NCBI GenBank assembly: GCA_029204225.1
Contig: CM055113.1
Coordinates: 26,938,995 to 27,002,994, forward strand
Source of the DNA: Diphasiastrum complanatum
Lineage: Eukaryota; Streptophyta; Lycopodiopsida; Lycopodiales; Lycopodiaceae
Direction of reading: 5' to 3'
DNA: 64,000 nt
A program made the position numbers and the translations under genes. Shown here piece by piece: positions 46,809-57,150 of the stretch (positions within the stretch are counted from its first letter, which is position 1; each line of letters starts with the position of its first letter). The notes under the pieces were generated by a model. That model had not been told where the DNA came from. It was given only the letters and a program-made list of their open reading frames with translations, and ran no database searches.

Positions 46809-47473
46809 CAAGGAGAAACAATTTTTGAAGACTATTCTATGGGTGCAACTGAAGTTGGAGAGATATTGGATGTTGGTGGCACAGACCAAGATCATAGTGT
46901 GGCTGAGGTTGAGACTGAGGTAAAAAAGAGAGTCAAAGGGGTGAGACCAGATGAAATCGGTGCTTTTCCTTTGCCATTTCATTCGGATATTTTATCAACA
47001 ACCCTTGCTTGTTTTAGAGTTCAACGTCAGTCTCCTCCACCACTAGTGCCATTGTGTTGCATTTTGGAACACAAAGCTATCAGAATTGTTGGAGGGCAAT
47101 GTATGAAACTAAAGGAGATTTATGGGCATGATGGCTATATCATGGAAAAGGGTGACTTCATGATATCTATCACAAGATCCAATGGCGAATCTGTTTACAT
47201 GAAAGATCATTCAAAATCTCAATGGGATAACATTTGGGAGAAAATAAGCTTGGACTTTGATGCCATGGTTTTGCTCGATCCCGAATGGAGTGATTTGCAT
47301 GGCCGTATGTTTGTGTGTTGGGATGGAAACCATAGGTTGTCGACATGGATGGAGGCGATACATGAGGAGTATGCCAATGATATAGGCAAGCATATACTAG
47401 TGCATGCCAGTTTCATTCAGCCGGATGCAGAGACTGGCATGACCCTGCTATCTTCTATGAACCGGATCAATAG
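46809..47473 (+). pseudogene. Relic gene, exon 1 of those visible (family unknown)
   Basis: An open 221-codon exon is bounded by the acceptor TTTTTGTTACAG and a donor AG/GTGACA at 47474. After an acidic start (GETIFEDYSMGATEVGE) come FPLPFHSDILSTT, VGGQCMKLKEIYGHDGY and FMISITRSNGESVYM, then LHGRMFVCWDGNHRLSTWME and AYANDIGKHILVHASF-like sequence. The DGNHR box preceded by hydrophobic beta-like strands recalls the G-x-H-R motif of ParB/sulfiredoxin-fold proteins; that is inference. It has no retroelement motif and no stop. An upstream exon is implied, since no ATG is near the start. Confidence 0.65.
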
Positions 47474-47564
47474 GTGACATTTCTTTTATTTTTCTTGGAT
47501 GTTTATTTGAGTTGGTGTTGTGTTTTCCATGTCGCTACTCTCCATGTAATCTGTGTATTCTTAG

Positions 47565-47775
47565 GCTAAATGAAATTGGTGTAATAAAAATAGAGCTAGG
47601 AGACCAACTTTATAGTGTGCATCGACTATGCGAGTGCAACATCGACTTCTTCAGGTAGAGGATCTCTCCCGCTGACCTCACTAAGGTGGAGAGAATTAGA
47701 GCAGTAGAACTCAAGAGGGGGAACATTAGGTGGTATCCCTTGATGAGATATATGCTGGCCTGCATATTGTATGAG
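47565..47775 (+). pseudogene. Relic gene, exon 2
   Basis: The acceptor TGTATTCTTAG ends at 47564 (intron 47474-47564, 91 bp). Splicing keeps the frame: NRLNEIGVIKIELGDQLYSV, CECNIDFFR, a TAG at 47656-47658, then ISPADLTKVERIRAVELKRG and YPLMRYMLACILYE. The donor GAG/GTAATT is at 47776. The stop lies in otherwise well-kept coding sequence and could come from CAG by one C-to-T change. Confidence 0.6.
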
Positions 47776-47873
47776 GTAATTTAGCATTTCATTAAGACAT
47801 GTGCTACATTTTTTATGAAACATAGTATTGGTTTGAGCACTAATTGGGAAATAAATCTTTGTGTTTTGTACAG

Positions 47874-48292
47874 AATGACATAAATTCGGAGTTGGATAAA
47901 GCTAGAAACAAGTTTCAATCAGGGCAAGATAAGGCCCACAAGACCTTGAAGGATGCTGACGGGGTGGAGTATGCCAGGTGGACCACCAAAATGGATAAGA
48001 TATTTAGAGTTGTCAACCCATTGCTTGGTAAGGAGTGGTTTGAGCTTGTTACTAGCATAGAACATTCGGGCATGGGAATCTTCCTTGGCTTGGAAAAGTT
48101 GCATCACTTGTGTTGCTCCACAGTGTCCAATGAAGTGTAAATGGCTGGGTTGGTGCATGGGACCCATATCCGGGCAGTTCGGAATCCCAAAGAGTGACAA
48201 GGATTTTAGGATATGGGTAATGGGGAGACATGGTTGGAGCACCTAAAGGACACATCCCTCAATGCTCTAATGGAATGTTTGGCTTTGAGTAG
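47874..48292 (+). pseudogene. Relic gene, exon 3
   Basis: The acceptor TTTTGTACAG ends at 47873 (98-bp intron) and the frame carries on in phase: NDINSELDKARNKFQSGQDK, AHKTLKDADGVEYARWTTKM, LLGKEWFELVTSIEHSGMGI. Stops TAA (48138-48140), TGA and TAG follow in a segment that otherwise reads on as MAGLVHGTHIRAVRNPKE and ETWLEHLKDTSLNALMECLA. The donor AG/GTGTTT is at 48293. Each stop is one C-to-T step from CAA, CGA or CAG. Confidence 0.6.
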
Positions 48293-48444
48293 GTGTTTTA
48301 AAACAACTGACATTTTCGTGACATTTTTATGCTACTCTTAAACTTTGCGTAGTTTCTATGTAACAAAGTTGGAGTGTGGACCCTTAACAGAATAATATAT
48401 TAAAGTTGAATTCATATTGACTTGGATGTTGTATCATTTTTTAG

Positions 48445-48600
48445 GGCCAATGGATATTCAAGGATGTCCATCTATGGAGGAGTATTTTACTGATTTCAAA
48501 CTTCTAAATCAAAAAAATGTTCCATGCCATACAGAAAGACATGGAGTTGTCAAAGGGTGCGACAGAACAACCAGACATCCGTAGAGCTACAAAAAGGGTG
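48445..48600 (+). pseudogene. Relic gene, exon 4 (frame damaged)
   Basis: The acceptor ATCATTTTTTAG ends at 48444. The three frames each hold a piece: ANGYSRMSIYGG, EEYFTDFKLLNQK and MFHAIQKDMELSKGATEQPD with IRRATKR, so at least one frameshift has occurred. The end near 48600 is placed at AAAAGG/GTGGTA and is uncertain. Confidence 0.45.
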
Positions 48601-48665
48601 GTATGGAGGTTTTCTATTCATTCAACACTGATTATATTGTGGGTATTTTTTGGATTGTAATTTAG

Positions 48666-49195
48666 AAGCATATGCTCATAGCTATTGAAACACATGTATT
48701 ATTCATATCTTGTATCACTAAAAAAGGTGGTGCAACTACCAGCCTTTTTAAACTATGGCTGAATAAAGATGACAAGGAGTCATTTATGTACTTTCATAAC
48801 CAGAGAAATGATTGGGAGGTGCAAAATAATCCTTGGTGGATTGATTTTCCTAGTGGGACATGCCCTTCCAAAGAGACAAAACTATTCAAACAACATCAGA
48901 GAGGTACATTGCGTGTAGAGCTGATTATTGTGGATGTGGGTATCACAGAGCTTGAGGAGGGTTCCACTCTTGAGACCCGACTCAATGATACAGGAGGGCA
49001 GGAGCCAATGGCCCCAAAATAGCGGTTCTTAAAGAGCAACGCAAGGGCAAAGAGATTGCGGTTGAGGAGATCATAGAGGATTTGCTAGATGATCTTCGGC
49101 CAAGTTCACTTCGTCCAGCGAAGCACACCGTGATTAGCTGAGAGGAGTACGAGTTCTTGACTCCCACACCATATGGTGCGGCCCAAGGGATTAAG
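48666..49195 (+). pseudogene. Relic gene, exon 5
   Basis: The acceptor GGATTGTAATTTAG ends at 48665. The frame reads KHMLIAIETHVLFISCITKK, FKLWLNKDDKESFMYFHNQR, NNPWWIDFPSGTCPSKETKL and KQHQRGTLRVELIIVDVG to a TAG at 49020. After a +1 frame change it continues VLKEQRKGKEIAVEEIIEDL and PSSLRPAKHTVIS, a TGA, then EEYEFLTPTPYGAAQGIK and the donor AAG/GTATGC at 49196. The aromatic WWIDFPSGTC segment may be a family signature. Confidence 0.6.
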
Positions 49196-49324
49196 GTATG
49201 CCCTTGCCCTTGTTTTTTCCTATAGCATTGTAGTTTTAGTAGCCATGTTTTTGGTCTGCAATGTCATACTTACTCATGCTTGTTACTTAGTTGTTTACTT
49301 TGTGTGGAGATGTGTTGGAGATAG

Positions 49325-49436
49325 TAGTGATGCAACAAAAACATTGTCTGTGGCATTACAAGAGATAGTGGGCCACCTGAAGACAATTTGTTCGGGTAAT
49401 ATGCCTCTTTTTATAGCATCTCATGCAAAAAAATAG
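49325..49436 (+). pseudogene. Relic gene, possible exon 6
   Basis: After GGAGATAG the frame reads SDATKTLSVALQEIVGHLKT, then ICSGNMPLF, and ends in TAG at 49434-49436. The acceptor is weak, and the exon end could instead be at a GTAATA donor near 49396. It is placed here because the preceding exon ends with a good donor. Confidence 0.4.
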
Positions 49437-49651
49437 CAATCACCCTATCTTAATTGATGTATTTTGAAAGATTCAACTAGTTTAGTCATATATGCTATAT
49501 TTGTTTATTTGGCAAATTGAGGCCAACTTTATATTAGACTTAGAGTTTGACTTTTCAAAGTTCATTAGTCTAAATATCATTTGAATAAACACTTTTTGAA
49601 AGTGTGGAAAAGTTAGAAGTTGAGTTTGAGTAGATTTAAATTTAAATGTTG

Positions 49652-49855
49652 ATTTCGTGTGGACGACCTAGTAAAGGTTATCCAAGGCAATGTCTTTCCT
49701 ATTAAAGGTCTTGCCCTTAATTACAAGGCAATTACTTAGGAGATAAATTCCCGAAAAATGACTTTAGGCTTAACCAGCTCATATCTTCATTTTCGAGTAT
49801 ATCATGCCATATTTATGTTGATATTCAATATTTAACAATAAGGTGGCATCACATA
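49652..49855 (-). repeat. Direct repeat copy A, probable LTR
   Basis: About 200 bp from ATTTCGTGTGGACGACC to GGTGGCATCACA match 53767-53985 closely. On the minus strand it starts TGTGATGCCACC directly after a G-rich tract (TGTGGGGAAGGGGATA, 49856-49871), as a 3' LTR would. Confidence 0.75.
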
Positions 49856-51052
49856 TCCCCTTCCCCACATGTGAAACGTCCTCGTGAACATAACATCTTC
49901 TTTTTGAGGATTATTCACAAAACATTCTGTTCTTCAGATTTTTGTTAAGGCGAAAAGATATTTCTTCGTATATTTCGTCCTTTAGATATTTCTTCGTCCT
50001 AGATAATATGTGTCTTATTGTTTCTTTAATTAAATAGGTTGTTTTGAGTTGAACTTTGAATTGTTGATGAAAATTGATAGTGAAGAATTGGCCTCGCACA
50101 TGAACTTTGAAGTCCACCTCAGAAATTGAGTGGATGGAGTTCACAAATTCCGTGCTGACTTCAGATAAGATTATAGAAGGATCTAGTTTCAGATCACCCA
50201 ACCTGCATTGATCCAAATAAGACTAGATGGATGCCAGGCGGATTCTTGCGCGTGCTTTCCAAATGATGGTAGAACTAGAACTTGATCTGGAAGCCATTGG
50301 TCGAATGTTTGACAACAGCTTCGTAGATCACAATAGTTCGTATGAGTGAGCTTTGATCGCAAAGAGAATAAGCAGGAAAGCATGTAATTGCAGGCATAAA
50401 AGTGTAAGGAAGAAAAATGAAAAATAACTCTGATATGCAGTAGCGGTGTGGAAGGGATGATGACATGGCATGGTGACATGACATTTGTCACTTCCATTTA
50501 TGGAGGACATGCATGGCTCAGTGTTTGAAACTATAATTTGACAGATCGATCTTTTATGACGGAAAACCGTTTGTGAAAACAAAAGAATTAAATTAAGAAG
50601 AAACAATATTAGTTTTGATATGTGAGCATACACACGTGTGAAAAATGATAATCACGTGGCCATCATTTTTAATGGAGGAATACAAAAAGTAGGTCGAGAG
50701 ATTCTCAAGAGATTCTCAGAAATATGCTAGAAAGATTCTAAAAAAATTCTCGAAAATGATTTACGAAAATCTGATTAACAAGTTTAGTGTCGCAGAAAAT
50801 TCTCGAAAATGCTTTAAAAATTATATTGAAAGATTGAGAGAAGTCAAGAAAAATTCTCGAAAATTTCACGAGACATTATGAAAAATGTTGGAAGGTGGTA
50901 GAAAATTTCACGAAAATTTCTAGAAAAGATAAAAGAAAAGTCGCAAACAATATTAGAAAACATTAAAAAAATTTGCGATTAATTCTATAAAAATACTAGA
51001 AAATAATAAGAATTAAAAAAATAAAAAAATTCTGGTCAAAGGTAGTATTTCT
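49856..51052 (-). other. Non-coding 3' part of a minus-strand gypsy, with TTCTCGAA repeats
   Basis: No gene is seen between the polypurine-like tract (49856-49871) and the integrase. At 50690-51000 a degenerate repeat of about 53 bp carries TTCTCGAA at 50747, 50800 and 50854, in an AAAATTTC/GAAAAT-rich background. Confidence 0.55.
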
Positions 51053-51613
51053 TCAATCTGGACCCATTAATACGTGTAGGTTAAAGTTCACCTTCAAGTG
51101 ATTGAAGTTGTCATTCTCAAAAACCTCTATAACTTTATATGGTCCAAGCCATCTCATATGGAGTTTTCTAGGAAACTTTTGATGTCGACTGTCATATATC
51201 AGTGCAAAGTCATCAGTTTTCAGATCACATTTCCTGATATGACTGTCATACTTCTTCTTTCTTTGTTCTTGGATTTCCTTCGTTAATTTTTGTGAAGTCA
51301 CACAAGCTTCAGCTAGTTCTTCAATATTAGTCAACCTTTCGTTTATACATTCTACATCTGTTTGTTGAGCTTGAATACGAAAAGTTTTCACCTCAAATTC
51401 AATTGGCAAAATAGGATGCATACCATATGTAAGAAAATATGGTGTCTGCTTCGTCCTGATTTTCTCTGTGTTGCGATAAGTCCAGAGAACTGATGGTAGT
51501 TTTTTATCCCAATCCGTTGCATGTGCAATAGTAATTTTGTTTAAGATCTTACATAAAATTCCATTAGCTCTTTCTGTCAACCCGTTTGCTGTCTCTTTCT
51601 TGTAGTTTTTCAC
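51053..51613 (-). pseudogene. Gypsy integrase, C-terminal part
   Basis: An open 186-codon minus-strand frame has NGLTERANGILCKILNKITI (the Glu-bearing helix), DWDKKLPSVLWTYRNTEKIR, FLTYGMHPILPIEFEV and the C-terminal HMRWLGPYKVIEVFENDNF. The core with both Asp residues and all of RT are missing upstream; copia leader sequence begins there instead. It fits a Ty3/gypsy integrase of the Tat/Athila type by its tail. Confidence 0.85.
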
Positions 51614-52152
51614 TCAAATTAGATTTCTAATCCAATAAATGGACTTATAATCTCAGTTCTAGCACTCCCTCACAAAGTTGGAATGAAGATAAGATGATGT
51701 GAAATCTACTTACAATCAAATCTTGCCAAATTTGGCTATTTTTGGACAAAAAAATGACTTAATCTCTTTCTTCCTTCTTGGTGTACTTTCAAGACCTGTT
51801 TTTAACCTTAATAGGACTTGGACTCAGCCTAGATTAATTAGATTCCATGAAACAAATTCAAATCTAATCAATGGCAAATGATCTTGGTAGATTATCCTAG
51901 GATCTCCACCAAAAATTACACCAATAGCTCACAAATTGAATTTTTTTGGCTCAAATGAATACCATGCATTAAATGCAGGTTCAGAGGTGCCCACACATGT
52001 GGATAGTACGGATTTGGACCCCTACCAAGTTTGGGATCAAATCTCCTCACCAAAATCAAGATTCTAACTTGCCCTCTCAATACTAGCTTTTAGCACCAAA
52101 ACTTGCTAAAAATGGATTTGCATTAGATCAATGGCTTATGCTCTTGTACTTG
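51614..52152 (-). other. Leader region of a minus-strand copia, no gene
   Basis: It lies downstream of the primer site on the minus strand. No Gag motif is visible; the copia body has been lost, with gypsy integrase following directly. Confidence 0.5.
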
Positions 52153-52164
52153 GCTCTGATACCA
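52153..52164 (-). other. Primer binding site, tRNA-iMet type
   Basis: The minus strand reads TGGTATCAGAGC and touches the LTR starting at 52165. Confidence 0.85.
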
Positions 52165-52893
52165 TGTGAAAGTACTGTACTTTAGGACCAAAAATGGATC
52201 TACAAAAGATCCACAAGAGTGATTGGATGCTTGCTTAACAATCTATCAAAAAACTAGACACAAAAAAGTTGATCTAGATTGGCAATTTGACAAACAACAA
52301 GCATTAACAATCAAAAGCATTGATAAACATTGAAATCCGAGACCACACGTGTGTACTACAGGATGTAGCACACCACACGTGTGTACTACAGGATGTAGCA
52401 CACTTCAACCTGAGAAACAAGTAGAAATTGATTTGGTTTCATTTGGATCACAGAAACTCAATGTACATAGTGAACTAGCTTGAGATTGCTAATGAGCTCC
52501 AAAAATTTTCTTTTTTCTCACTATGGAGAGAGGGAATACATAGCAAATTCGACTTCCTTCTTGAAGTTAGGTGTATTTCCAGCATGTAATAAGGAAGTTA
52601 ACTCACTCTCCTTGACCTAAAATGAAACCCTAGTCTATTTCCTAGAGTTATGCTTGGTAGGTGGCTAGTTGGTCAAATTTTCACCTTAAACTTAGGTGTA
52701 GGTCCTATAAAGTAGGGATGACCACCAAATAGACATGACCAACTCTCTTGACTTGACCTAACCTACATTAGGATGGGTTTCCCACGTGGCATCATGGCCT
52801 CACATGTGTGGGACCCACTTGTGTACACAATTTACACTATTCTACATGGTTTTTGATCAAGCTAGATTTGCCAATTTTTGGCAATTCTTCACA
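52165..52893 (-). repeat. 5' LTR of a minus-strand copia
   Basis: It runs from TGTGAAAGTACTG to GGCAATTCTTCACA, an imperfect terminal repeat like that of the young copia. Its first 80 bp resemble the LTR at 5161. It holds a perfect 30-bp tandem pair (52343-52402), each unit with the palindrome CACACGTGTG. Confidence 0.7.
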
Positions 52894-53766
52894 TTGATTA
52901 TTTTCAGAACAACAATCTGGCCTCTATCAAATCAAATGAAACGCGTTCTACAGATGAGATGTTATCAGAGTAGTACAACAATACTACATTCTGGCTGATT
53001 AAGGTGTCAACAAAGAGTCGAGAAATGTTTGATGTATTCGCAATTGTACAGACAATTTATTAGTCACGTTCGCGAACTGTTTATTTCTAGAGATAAGTCC
53101 TCAACAACTAAAGTCCAAATTAATGGTTAAAGAACATGAATGGTCTTAGAGCATGTTAGAAACTTATGTCAGTGACAATTAGGAAAACAGATCAAAGACT
53201 CAATTTCTCAGATAGGGACTGCCATCTCATATGTATACATACAGCTTTATTCAATGATCCTGCTAGACTATACCAAAGATAGTCGTTATTCGAGTGCCGA
53301 AAAGAAAGTATTCACGACAGACGAATAAGATAGTTTTAAGACAGTTCTTTAGAGTATCCATGCATGCTTTATGGATACACATCAAATGAATGTAATGCAG
53401 TAGAGAGTCTGTCTGATCAGAGAGTAATTCATGTAATGCGTTAGAGATTGTTAGCAGACTTAAGATCACTCACACTCAACAGTGCGGATAATAGAGATAA
53501 GAGAGAATAACTCACAAAACTCTATTCACTTCTTCAATCTCTTACATATGCATAAACTCTTCTCTCTCGATGCTCAAGACTGAAGTGTGAGATCAATATA
53601 TGTTCTACGGGACGAACAAACACACCTCTTAAACAATAGGTGCGTCGCTCCTACGAAAGAGTCTAGTTAACAATTAGACTGAAAATACGTTTAATTATAC
53701 CATGAAAGGTATATTTAACTAAGAGTTAAAGTTACTCTAGTTTAACATGTCTTTTTGTATCTAGCC
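52894..53766. other. Mixed retroelement debris, no gene
   Basis: A degenerate + strand primer site TGTTATCAGAGT at 52960-52971 resembles that at 8187. LTR-like sequence rich in CTCTTC and TTAACT fills the rest. No coding sequence is seen. Confidence 0.45.
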
Positions 53767-53985
53767 ATTTCGTGTGGACGACCTAGTAAAGGTTATCCAA
53801 GGCAATGTCTTTCCTATTAAAGGTCTTGCCCTTAATTACAAGGCAAGTACTTAGGAGATATATTCCCGAAAAATGACTTTAGGCCTCTTCATGATTTATA
53901 CTTAACCAGCTCATATCTTCATTTTTGAGTATATCATGCCATATTTATGTTGATATTCAATTTTCAACAATAAGGTGGCATCACA
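53767..53985 (-). repeat. Direct repeat copy B, probable LTR
   Basis: It matches 49652-49855, with a 17-bp addition (CTCTTCATGATTTATAC) near 53886. It would be the 5' LTR of the minus-strand gypsy, but no clear primer site follows at 53766 and no 5-bp duplication flanks the pair. Confidence 0.65.
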
Positions 53986-54190
53986 ATATGCTAAGCTTAA
54001 CACTTTTTTACTCTCAAAAGGCTTTGTTTTGAGTGAGTATGATCATTCACTTCATTATAGGTTTTCTAGTAATGATGTTACCATCTTGCTAATCTATGTG
54101 GATGATATCATCTTGAGTGGTGGAGAGAGTCAAGATGTGGAGGATATCAAGTATGCTCTTAAGAAGGAGTTTGAGGTGCATGATCTTGGT
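53986..54190 (+). pseudogene. Copia reverse transcriptase fragment
   Basis: The frame reads YAKLNTFLLSKGFVLSEYDH, then the catalytic IYVDDIILSGGE and KKEFEVHDLGI, very close to the young copia. It is cut off on both sides: by the direct repeat at 53985 and by gypsy sequence from 54190. Confidence 0.9.
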
Positions 54191-54700
54191 ATAATGAGAT
54201 GGATATGTGTTTTCCTAGTTCAATGTTTTATGGACCTAATGACCTGATTTGCATTAGAAGTAAAATTGGAGGACATGTTGTTAATGTACTTTTTGACATG
54301 GGATCCACTCATAATCTTATAAATGCAAATTTTGTGCAGATGCTAAACCTTCCTATCAAAAAAAGTGAGAAGAAATACTATGTGAAAATGGCATCTGGAT
54401 GTAATTCTGAATCCATGGATTATGTGGTTCCTAATGTACCATTGCACATACAGGATTATTATGAAAAACTTGAATTCCATGTCGTTAATTTGGCAAATGT
54501 GGATGTGGTTCTTGGGCAACAATGGCATTATGATAAGAATAAATCTTTAAAAATTGATTTTGTTGAAAAATCTTTAACTTTTATGCATGATTGTTCTTTA
54601 ATAAAGATTAGTGCTAGTTTAAGTATTGATGCTACTAATATTAAATCTTACTCTAAGCATGAGCTTAATTCTTTAATAGAGAATACATAGTATAAATTTT
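54191..54700 (+). pseudogene. Chromovirus-like gypsy protease region
   Basis: An open stretch has VLFDMGSTHNLINANFV (active-site Asp codon 54295-54297), VKMASGCNSESMDYVVPNVP and VDVVLGQQWHYDKNKSLKID, ending at TAG 54688. It is fused in frame to the copia fragment before it. Gag is absent. Confidence 0.85.
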
Positions 54701-55640
54701 ATTTATATTTTCACAAGAATTTAATTTGTTGCAATGATGAAATTCTTAAACTTAATGCCATTAATAAACCTAGTGAGAACACTCTTGAATTTGAAGCCTA
54801 TAGAGAACTTAGGCAAGAATTCAATGAGCTTTTTCTGGATCTTCCTATAGGTTTACCAGCTAAAAGGTCTGTAGATCACAAGATTGACCTTTTACCTAGG
54901 TCAATTTTGATTGCACAACACCCTTATAGGATGAGTGCATCAGAAGAGGCTGAGGTACAAAGGCAATTAAAGGGGTATCTAGAGAAAGGGTGAATTAAAT
55001 CTAGTAAGTCTCCTTGGGCATCACCAGTGGTTCTGGTCGCCAAGAAGGATGGGAGGACTATAAGGTTTTGCATAGAACTATAAAAAGTTGAACAAAATAA
55101 CAATTAAGAATAGGTATCCACGACCGCAAATGGATAACCTGATAGATTATCTTGGTGGTACAAGGTACTTACCAAGATAGAACTAAGATTAGGGTATCAT
55201 CAGATTCGCATTAACGTAGATGATATACCTACGACGGATTTTCAAACTCGATTTGGACAATACAAGTTTTTGGTGCTTCCATTTGGTTGACCAACGCACC
55301 AGCAACTTTCCAACAAATGATTTTGGTGCATCCATTTGGTTTGACCAATGCACCAGCGACTTTCCAACAAACAATTTATTCAGGCCATATTTGGGAAGAT
55401 TCATAGTCGTATTTTTGGATGATATCTTGGTCTTTAGTAAGACTTTGGCTAAATATAAAGAGCCTCTTAAGATTGTCTTGGACATCTTAAGAAAGGAAAA
55501 GTTTTTTGCCAAAGAGTCTAAATGTGATTTTTTTGCTAAAGAGTTATCTTAACTGGGGCATAAAATTTCCGAACGTGGTATAAAAATAGAGGCCACTCAT
55601 ATCCGGAGGGTTATTGAATGGCCAATTCTTACTACGGTTT
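54701..55640 (+). pseudogene. Chromovirus-like gypsy reverse transcriptase
   Basis: Pieces in several frames: [60 protein letters not shown] and [12 protein letters not shown] segment of about 53 bp (55268-55320) is duplicated in tandem (55321-55374), so the NAPATFQQ block appears twice. The catalytic FLDDILVFSKTL is intact near 55415. Stops and frameshifts are frequent. Confidence 0.88.
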
Positions 55641-56370
55641 GAAAAATCAAGTCATTCTTGGGTTTCATGGGATTTTTACGTCGACATATACCCTATTTTG
55701 CTAGGATGGCATTTCCCCTCATTCAAGCTTTGAGAGGATTTAAAAAACTTAGTCGGAGGGCTAGGAGTCCACTAGTGGTGTGGATAGAGGATAAGAACAA
55801 TAGTTTTGAGTTGCTTAAGAAAAGTGTGACAAGTGCACCAATCCTGATCATTGGCGATCCTAGGAAACCATTTGTCGTTAGGATTGATCACAGTGATTAT
55901 GCGATTGGAGCTATCTTAATGTAGGATGGACATCTTGTTGTTTTTGAAGGCAAGAAACTCAATCTGGCTCAATCTAGATATTGTACCTATGAAAAGGAGC
56001 TTTTTGCTTCTATTCATGTCTCAAAAATTTGATGACATTATTTGTATGGAGCCAAATTTGATGTTTTGATGGATCATCAAACACTCCATTATTTCTGTGA
56101 TGCTACAGATTTGAAAGGGAGATACGCTAGATGGGTTGAGCTAATGCAGGTATTCGACTTCTCAATACAGTATTGTAAAGGAAGTCAAAACACTCTAGCA
56201 GATGCTTTGAGTCATTTATCGGTTATTAATCAGTTAAGCTTTATTGATATACAACCGAGTTTATTTCAATCTCTCCAAGGACTTTTTGAGTCTGATCTTT
56301 TTTCTGGAAAGTATTGGCAACAAGTATTTTCTGGGGTCGATTTGGGTAAGCAAGATTCTTTGAATTAGAG
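55641..56370 (+). pseudogene. Chromovirus-like gypsy RNase H
   Basis: It carries KSFLGFMGFLRRHIPYFARM (RT connection), VTSAPILIIGDPRKPFVVRI, DHSDYAIGAILM with a TAG, KELFASIHVSK, then YGAKFDVLMDHQTLHYFC and KGSQNTLADALSHLSV. Stops lie at 55922 and 56031. Confidence 0.85.
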
Positions 56371-57150
56371 AAATATTGGAATAGATTTTGCTATATGAAA
56401 TTGGATCTTGTTTCGTAAGGGCAAAGTATGTGTACTAGAGAATGACACAGTTAGGGCCCAAATCCTGCAAGAGTGTCATGATAGTCCTTGCGTAGGACAT
56501 CCGAGTATACAAAGAACACTTGACTTAGTTAGGCGGCACTTTTGGTGGCCTAAGATGAAAAGTCAAGTAGAGGCTTATTTACTTAAATGTACTAAGTGTC
56601 AGTTAAATAAAGCTAAAAGGCTAAAAGCTAGTGGCCTATTGCATCCATTGGATATTCCTACTAGAATTTGGAAAAGTATATCTATGGATTTTGTGGTCAG
56701 GCTTCCATGTACATGGAAGGGCCATGATCCTATTTGGGTCATTGTTGACAGATTACAAATTTTGTTCAATTTATCCCAACTAAAATTATGGTTAAAGTTT
56801 CAAAACTAGCTCAACTTATTGTTGAGAAGTTTTTTTGATTGTACGAGCTGCTTGCGATATTGTCAATGATCATGAACCAAAATTCACTGGGAATATTTGG
56901 CAAGCAATGTTTGAAAAGTTGGAAACAAGTTTGAGTATAAGTTCTACAGATCATCCTGAATTAGATGGTCAAATGGAAAGGACCAATTAGACAATGGAGG
57001 ATATGTTGCGAGTTGAGAAAATTACTTTTCACTGTTGGAATTTGCATATAATAATGCAAAACACTCAGCAACTGGATTCAGCCCTTTCATGTTTATGTAC
57101 ATCTGGGTCAATAAAACTTCTATTTGTTGAGGCATTCACAGATCCAGATT
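56371..57150 (+). pseudogene. Chromovirus-like gypsy integrase
   Basis: A long open piece (56408-56809) has the HHCC finger (ECHDSPCVGHPSIQRTLDLV, then CTKCQLNKAK) and SMDFVVRLPCTWKGHDPIWV (first catalytic Asp). Broken frames follow with PKFTGNIWQAMFEKLETSLS, DHPELDGQMERTN (Glu) and LEFAYNNAKHSATGFSPF. The chromodomain tail is absent or lost. It ends at a polypurine tract. Confidence 0.88.

Noticed and set aside
47919-48242. Minus-strand frames over the relic gene
   Set aside because: They are shadows of exon 3; the + strand frame agrees with the splice sites on both sides.
49652-53985. Clean target site duplication flanking the direct repeats
   Set aside because: The outer flanks (TTTCG/ATATG or nearby offsets) do not match, so a simple element with two LTRs could not be confirmed.
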